Of a DNA stretch of 9,416 bases, positions 6,247 through 9,416 are shown piece by piece. Under the pieces are notes generated by a model, which did no database searches, was not told where the DNA came from, and saw only the letters and a list, made by a program, of their open reading frames with translations. A program made the translations under genes and the position numbers. This DNA comes from an uncultured Collinsella sp. GTDB lineage: Bacteria > Actinomycetota > Coriobacteriia > Coriobacteriales > Coriobacteriaceae. The stretch lies in assembly GCA_902494935.1 (NCBI GenBank), contig CABUVH010000076.1:1-9416 (forward strand), given 5' to 3'. The stretch's first letter is position 1. Every line of letters begins with the position of its first letter.

Positions 6247-6293
6247 ACTTTTCAAAAAAAGTTCTTGCATAGGATGCGGGCATCACGTAAGAT
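6247..6293 (+). promoter_or_regulatory. Promoter of the tRNA-Gly/tRNA-Val cluster
   Basis: The -35 box is TTGCAT (6265-6270), with a 17-base spacer to TAAGAT (6288-6293). The A/T element ACTTTTCAAAAAAAGT (6247-6262) ends 2 bases before the -35, as at the other two tRNA promoters. The CGTAAGATTAAT around the -10 also resembles CGTAAATTAAT at the first tRNA-Gly promoter. The leader before the tRNA is only about six bases. Confidence 0.7.
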
Positions 6294-6305
6294 TAATCCT
6301 CGTAA

Positions 6306-6381
6306 GCGGACATGGCTCAGTTGGTAGAGCACAACCTTGCCAAGGTTGGGGTCGCGGGTTCGAGCCCCGTTGTCCGCTCCA
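6306..6381 (+). tRNA. tRNA-Gly (anticodon GCC), copy 3
   Basis: All 76 bases, including CCA (6379-6381), match the copies at 3960 and 4186; anticodon GCC is at 6339-6341. With copy 2 it flanks the glucosidase gene as a direct repeat with a 2120-base period. Confidence 0.97.
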
Positions 6382-6384
6382 TTT

Positions 6385-6459
6385 GGGCGTTTAGCTCAGG
6401 GGGAGAGCGCTTCCCTGACACGGAAGAGGTCAGAAGTTCAAATCTTCTAACGCCCACCA
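6385..6459 (+). tRNA. tRNA-Val (anticodon GAC)
   Basis: The acceptor GGGCGTT (6385-6391) pairs with AACGCCC (6449-6455), then discriminator A6456 and encoded CCA (6457-6459). The anticodon stem CTTCC/GGAAG holds CTGACAC with GAC at 6417-6419, decoding GUC/GUU valine codons. Only three bases separate it from tRNA-Gly, so the two are cotranscribed. Confidence 0.97.
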
Positions 6460-6467
6460 AATGTTCG

Positions 6468-6504
6468 CAGCTCAGAGGCTATGTCCTCTGAGCTGTTTTG
6501 TTTT
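6468..6504 (+). terminator. Terminator after tRNA-Val
   Basis: The 11-bp perfect stem CAGCTCAGAGG (6468-6478) / CCTCTGAGCTG (6485-6495) is followed by TTTTGTTTT (6496-6504). It ends the Gly-Val transcript. Confidence 0.92.
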
Positions 6505-6785
6505 GCTACCAAGCACGCCGTCAAATATGCCAGCAAATATTGATCCAAGGTCCCCGTAGAGGTGCCGGCAGGTTGCATACGTCCTGGCCGACCGTGACCG
6601 CAACATGTTGGTCAAGCATAATCTTTTGGATTCTTTTGGCGTGAGCGGCTTGGTTTTGGTAGGATTTGTCAGCGGCTTGACTAAGGGGGTTTTATAACTG
6701 CCATGCAGGTAGCCGTGTTGGTAACGTTTTACCGACTTGCCAAGAACCCCTCATAATTAATGCGTCTGCAAAATGACTAATTGCT
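6505..6785. other. Non-coding region before the nrdD control region
   Basis: I see no supported gene. The visible structure is an imperfect hairpin at about 6686-6750. Its outer arms are GGGGTT (6686-6691) and AACCCC (6745-6750); an inner 8-bp stem GTTGGTAA (6717-6724) / TTACCGAC (6729-6736) includes one G-T pair. No T-tract or ribosome site accompanies it. Confidence 0.4.
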
Positions 6786-6798
6786 TTGACCTGCTGAA

Positions 6799-6846
6799 AC
6801 ACTATATGTTGTGTTTGACCTAAAAAAAGAATACAGGATATAGATG
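6799..6846 (+). promoter_or_regulatory. Tandem NrdR boxes over the nrdD promoter
   Basis: ACACTATATGTTGTGT (6799-6814) is a near-ideal NrdR box. A weaker second box, ATACAGGATATAGATG (6831-6846), matches about 10 of 16 consensus positions, and the two centres are 32 bp apart, about three helical turns, as is usual for paired NrdR boxes. Between and under them lies a plausible promoter: TTGACC (6815-6820) as -35, and TATAGA (6839-6844) as -10 with an 18-base spacer, inside box 2. NrdR is the ATP/dATP-sensing repressor of ribonucleotide reductase genes, so repression of nrdD when dATP is plentiful is expected. Confidence 0.8.
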
Positions 6847-6849
6847 CCT

Positions 6850-7070
6850 CTTTGTCGTATGATAGATGGCGGACAGAGAACGAGGACCTTATTCGCCCCA
6901 TTTGGATGGATCTTCGAGCCCCTTGATTGGCTGCGAGGATTGTCCGCATGAGGGCCTATGGTTTTCGAAAACACAGATTGCGCGACGGCGCCGCAAGACA
7001 GGGGCAAGCCCTGCCGGGCATCGTTTGGCTCTGAAGCGCAATACGATTTCGACGCGAAAGAGGCAAGAGG
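6850..7070 (+). other. Long 5' leader of nrdD
   Basis: About 220 bases lie between the predicted transcription start and the nrdD start codon. They contain GCGGACA near 6869 facing TGTCCGC near 6940, the perfect palindrome GTTTTCGAAAAC (6961-6972), and a CAGGG/CCCTG hairpin near 6999-7013. I looked for cobalamin-riboswitch hallmarks, known in front of some actinobacterial reductase genes, and did not find them. The ribosome site of nrdD is AAAGAGG (7057-7063). Confidence 0.4.
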
Positions 7071-9293
7071 ATGAAGATCATCAAGCGCAGCGGCACCGAG
7101 GTTGTCTTTGACATCGATAAGATTGTCAATGCCATCCGCGCCGCAAACTTGGAGGTCGAGGAGAGCTCTCGTCTTACCGACCGCCAGGTGGTTTACGCGG
7201 CACAAAACGTCGCCGAGGCATGCGAGAACGCGGGCCACACCGTGTCGGTCGAGGAGATTCAGGATCTGGTCGAGGACGAGATTATGCGTCTCGACTGCTA
7301 CGAGGTCGCTCGCCATTACATCATCTATCGCTATGTTCAGAGCCTGAAGCGCCAGAAGAACACGACCGACGACAAGATTCTGTCGCTGATTGAGTGCAAC
7401 AACGAAGAGGTCAAGCAGGAGAACTCCAACAAGAACCCGACCGTCAATTCCGTTCAGCGTGACTACATGGCCGGCGAGATCTCCAAGGACCTGACCCAGC
7501 GTGTGCTGCTGCCCCAGGAGATTGTGGATGCTCACAATGAGGGTCTGATTCACTTCCATGATTCGGACTACTTTGCCCAGCACATGCATAACTGCGACCT
7601 GGTGAACCTGGAGGACATGCTCCAGAACGGCACTGTTATCTCGGGTACGCTGATCGAGAAGCCGCACAGCTTCTCGACCGCCTGCAACATCGCGACGCAG
7701 ATCATCGCCCAGGTTGCTTCCTCCCAGTACGGAGGCCAGTCGATTTCGCTGACCCATCTTGCCCCGTTCGTCGAGGTGAGCCGTCAAAAGATTCGCGGCG
7801 AGGTCGCTCGCGAGCTTGAGGAGCTCGGCGTTTCCGCATCTCCCGAAAAGGTCCGCGAGGTTGTTGAGGACCGTCTGCGTGACGAGATCCGTCGCGGCGT
7901 TCAGACGATTCAGTATCAGGTCGTGACCCTTATGACCACCAACGGCCAGGCGCCGTTCGTGACGGTCTTTATGTATCTCAATGAGGCCCGTACGCCCCAG
8001 GAGAAGCATGACCTTGCCATGATCGTGGAGGAGACGCTCCGTCAGCGCTATGAGGGCGTTAAGAACGAGGCCGGCGTGTGGATCACCCCGGCGTTCCCCA
8101 AGCTTATCTATGTGCTCGAGGACGATAACGTTTACGAGGATTCCCCGTACTTCTACCTGACTCAGCTGGCTGCGAAGTGCACCGCCAAGCGCATGGTGCC
8201 CGACTACATCTCCGAGAAGAAGATGCGCGAGCTGAAGCTGTCGAAGGGCGAGACCGCCGGCAATGGCGATTGCTACACCTGCATGGGTTGCCGTAGTTTC
8301 CTGACGCCCGACCGTTCGGGCAACGGCTTTAACAATGTCGCCAACGCGCTGAACTATGACCCGACCAAGCCTAAGTACTATGGCCGCTTTAACCAGGGCG
8401 TTGTGACCATTAACCTGCCTGATGTCGCGCTGAGCTCGCACCAGGACATGGACAAGTTCTGGAAGATCTTCGACGAGCGCCTTGAGCTATGCCACCGCGC
8501 CCTACTGTGCCGTCATGAGCGTCTGATGGGTACGCTTTCGGATGCCGCACCGATTCTTTGGCAGTACGGTGCCCTCGCCCGCCTGAAGAAGGGCGAGACG
8601 ATCGACAAGCTGCTCGTGGGCGGTTACTCCACCATTAGTCTGGGTTATGCCGGCCTGTATGAGTGCGTCAAGTACATGACGGGCCACAGCCACACCGAGA
8701 AGGAGGGCACGCCCTTTGCCATGGCCGTCATGCAGCGCATGAACGACAAGTGCGCGGAGTGGAAGGCCGAAAGCGATATTGACTTCTCGCTGTACGGTAC
8801 CCCGCTTGAGTCGACGACCTACAAGTTCGCCAAGTGCCTGCAGCGTCGTTTTGGCATCATCCCGGGCGTGACGGACAAGGGCTACATCACCAACAGCTAC
8901 CACGTCCACGTGTCCGAGGAGATCGACGCATTCGACAAGCTCAAGTTCGAGGGTATGTTCCAGCAGCTTTCGCCGGGCGGCGCCATCTCCTACGTCGAAG
9001 TTCCCAACATGCAGGACAACCTCAAGGCTGTCATTCGCGTGATGCAGTACATCTACGACAACATCATGTACGCCGAGCTCAACACCAAGAGCGATTATTG
9101 CCAGGTGTGCGGTTACGACGGCGAGATCAAGATTGTCGAGGATGACGGCAAGCTGGTGTGGGAGTGCCCCAACTGCGGCAACCGCGATCAGGAGAAGATG
9201 AACGTCGCCCGTCGTACGTGCGGCTACATCGGTACCCAGTTCTGGAACCAGGGTCGAACCGAGGAGATCCGCGACCGCGTGCTGCATCTCTAA
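7071..9293 (+). CDS. nrdD: Anaerobic (class III) ribonucleoside-triphosphate reductase, NrdD
   Basis: A 740-aa glycyl-radical enzyme that reduces ribonucleoside triphosphates to dNTPs without oxygen. Residues 1 to about 93 are an ATP-cone (KRSGTEVVFDIDKIVNAI), the allosteric activity site. The catalytic barrel carries C175 (HNCDLVN) and C407 (CMGCRSFL), which fit the two active-site cysteines of the family. The C-terminus has a four-cysteine zinc site (C677, C680, C699, C702) and the radical loop RRTCGYIG with glycine G718. Length and motifs indicate an intact protein. The radical must be generated by the activase NrdG, normally encoded next door; it is not in this window and may follow beyond 9416. 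ATG 7071 is preceded by AAAGAGG at a good distance. Two stop codons stand in tandem (9291-9296). Upstream NrdR boxes indicate repression by NrdR. Confidence 0.97.
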   Translation: MKIIKRSGTEVVFDIDKIVNAIRAANLEVEESSRLTDRQVVYAAQNVAEACENAGHTVSVEEIQDLVEDEIMRLDCYEVARHYIIYRYVQSLKRQKNTTDDKILSLIECNNEEVKQENSNKNPTVNSVQRDYMAGEISKDLTQRVLLPQEIVDAHNEGLIHFHDSDYFAQHMHNCDLVNLEDMLQNGTVISGTLIEKPHSFSTACNIATQIIAQVASSQYGGQSISLTHLAPFVEVSRQKIRGEVARELEELGVSASPEKVREVVEDRLRDEIRRGVQTIQYQVVTLMTTNGQAPFVTVFMYLNEARTPQEKHDLAMIVEETLRQRYEGVKNEAGVWITPAFPKLIYVLEDDNVYEDSPYFYLTQLAAKCTAKRMVPDYISEKKMRELKLSKGETAGNGDCYTCMGCRSFLTPDRSGNGFNNVANALNYDPTKPKYYGRFNQGVVTINLPDVALSSHQDMDKFWKIFDERLELCHRALLCRHERLMGTLSDAAPILWQYGALARLKKGETIDKLLVGGYSTISLGYAGLYECVKYMTGHSHTEKEGTPFAMAVMQRMNDKCAEWKAESDIDFSLYGTPLESTTYKFAKCLQRRFGIIPGVTDKGYITNSYHVHVSEEIDAFDKLKFEGMFQQLSPGGAISYVEVPNMQDNLKAVIRVMQYIYDNIMYAELNTKSDYCQVCGYDGEIKIVEDDGKLVWECPNCGNRDQEKMNVARRTCGYIGTQFWNQGRTEEIRDRVLHL

Positions 9294-9366
9294 TAACCAT
9301 CCCAGGCCGCCCCGTAGCGAGGCCCCGGACCTTTACTCGCTATTTCGGACAGTACTGGCTCACGAC

Positions 9367-9387
9367 GGAGGCGCCACTGGCGCCTCC
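9367..9387. terminator. GC hairpin after nrdD, possible terminator
   Basis: GGAGGCGCC (9367-9375) pairs perfectly with GGCGCCTCC (9379-9387) around ACT. No proper T-tract follows (TGTTCGTG), so it may be a weak terminator, or an intercistronic hairpin if nrdG follows. Confidence 0.5.
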
Positions 9388-9416
9388 TGTTCGTGCGGAA
9401 CTTATATCGAGCAAAG

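Noticed and set aside
6692..6949. Antisense ORF of 85 codons upstream of nrdD
   Set aside because: It overlaps the nrdD promoter and NrdR boxes, and has no recognisable family or ribosome site.
6850..7070. Cobalamin riboswitch in front of nrdD
   Set aside because: The conserved B12-box (GCCACTG type) and flanking motifs are absent.
6866..7111. Small + strand ORF of 81 codons in the nrdD leader
   Set aside because: There is no ribosome site before its ATG, it overlaps the nrdD start, and its composition looks random. A CxxC pair is visible but not enough.
6777..8441. Long antisense ORF of 554 codons
   Set aside because: It is a codon-bias shadow of nrdD on the opposite strand, has no recognisable domain, and would run across the NrdR boxes.
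1..9416. CRISPR array, prophage, transposase or toxin-antitoxin locus
   Set aside because: I found no regularly spaced direct repeats and no matching protein motifs on either strand.

Overview
The window looks like chromosome from an anaerobic, fairly GC-rich actinobacterium, most likely of the Coriobacteriia (Collinsella-like). The clues are an oxygen-sensitive class III ribonucleotide reductase, tRNAs with encoded CCA, an actinobacterial-type GH13 alpha-glucosidase, and a SpoIIE-type phosphatase beside STAS/HATPase partner-switching domains. The genus is an inference; no rRNA or species marker is present. All convincing genes are on the + strand.

Layout. Positions 1-38 are the terminator of a gene lying before the window. 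Positions 39-480 hold no gene but are dense in inverted repeats, including a 125-base near-perfect hairpin (266-390) with a 28-bp perfect outer stem. A promoter at 448-477 then drives tRNA-Leu(GAG), which has its own terminator. Immediately behind comes a two-gene signalling module: a cytoplasmic PAS-GAF-PP2C (SpoIIE/RsbU-like) phosphatase (684-3029) and a single-chain STAS + anti-sigma-type HATPase protein (3108-3854). A tRNA cluster follows, Gly(GCC)-Cys(GCA)-Gly(GCC), with a terminator-like hairpin after every tRNA. Next is a GH13 alpha-glucosidase (4440-6173), then a second tRNA cluster, Gly(GCC)-Val(GAC). The three tRNA-Gly genes are identical. A 566-base non-coding stretch leads to nrdD (7071-9293), with tandem NrdR boxes over its promoter.

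How the parts work together. The phosphatase is expected to sense a signal through PAS/GAF and dephosphorylate the STAS serine of a partner; the STAS-HATPase protein next door is the obvious candidate. This suggests a partner-switching circuit compressed into two proteins, although no sigma factor is in the window. The alpha-glucosidase serves oligosaccharide use in the cytoplasm. NrdD makes dNTPs anaerobically and is very probably repressed by NrdR. The three tRNA promoters share an A/T palindrome exactly 2 bases upstream of the -35 box, which suggests a common UP-type element.

The most unusual items are the large inverted repeat at 237-460, the STAS-HATPase fusion, and the terminator-punctuated tRNA cluster. 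None is proven to be a new system.
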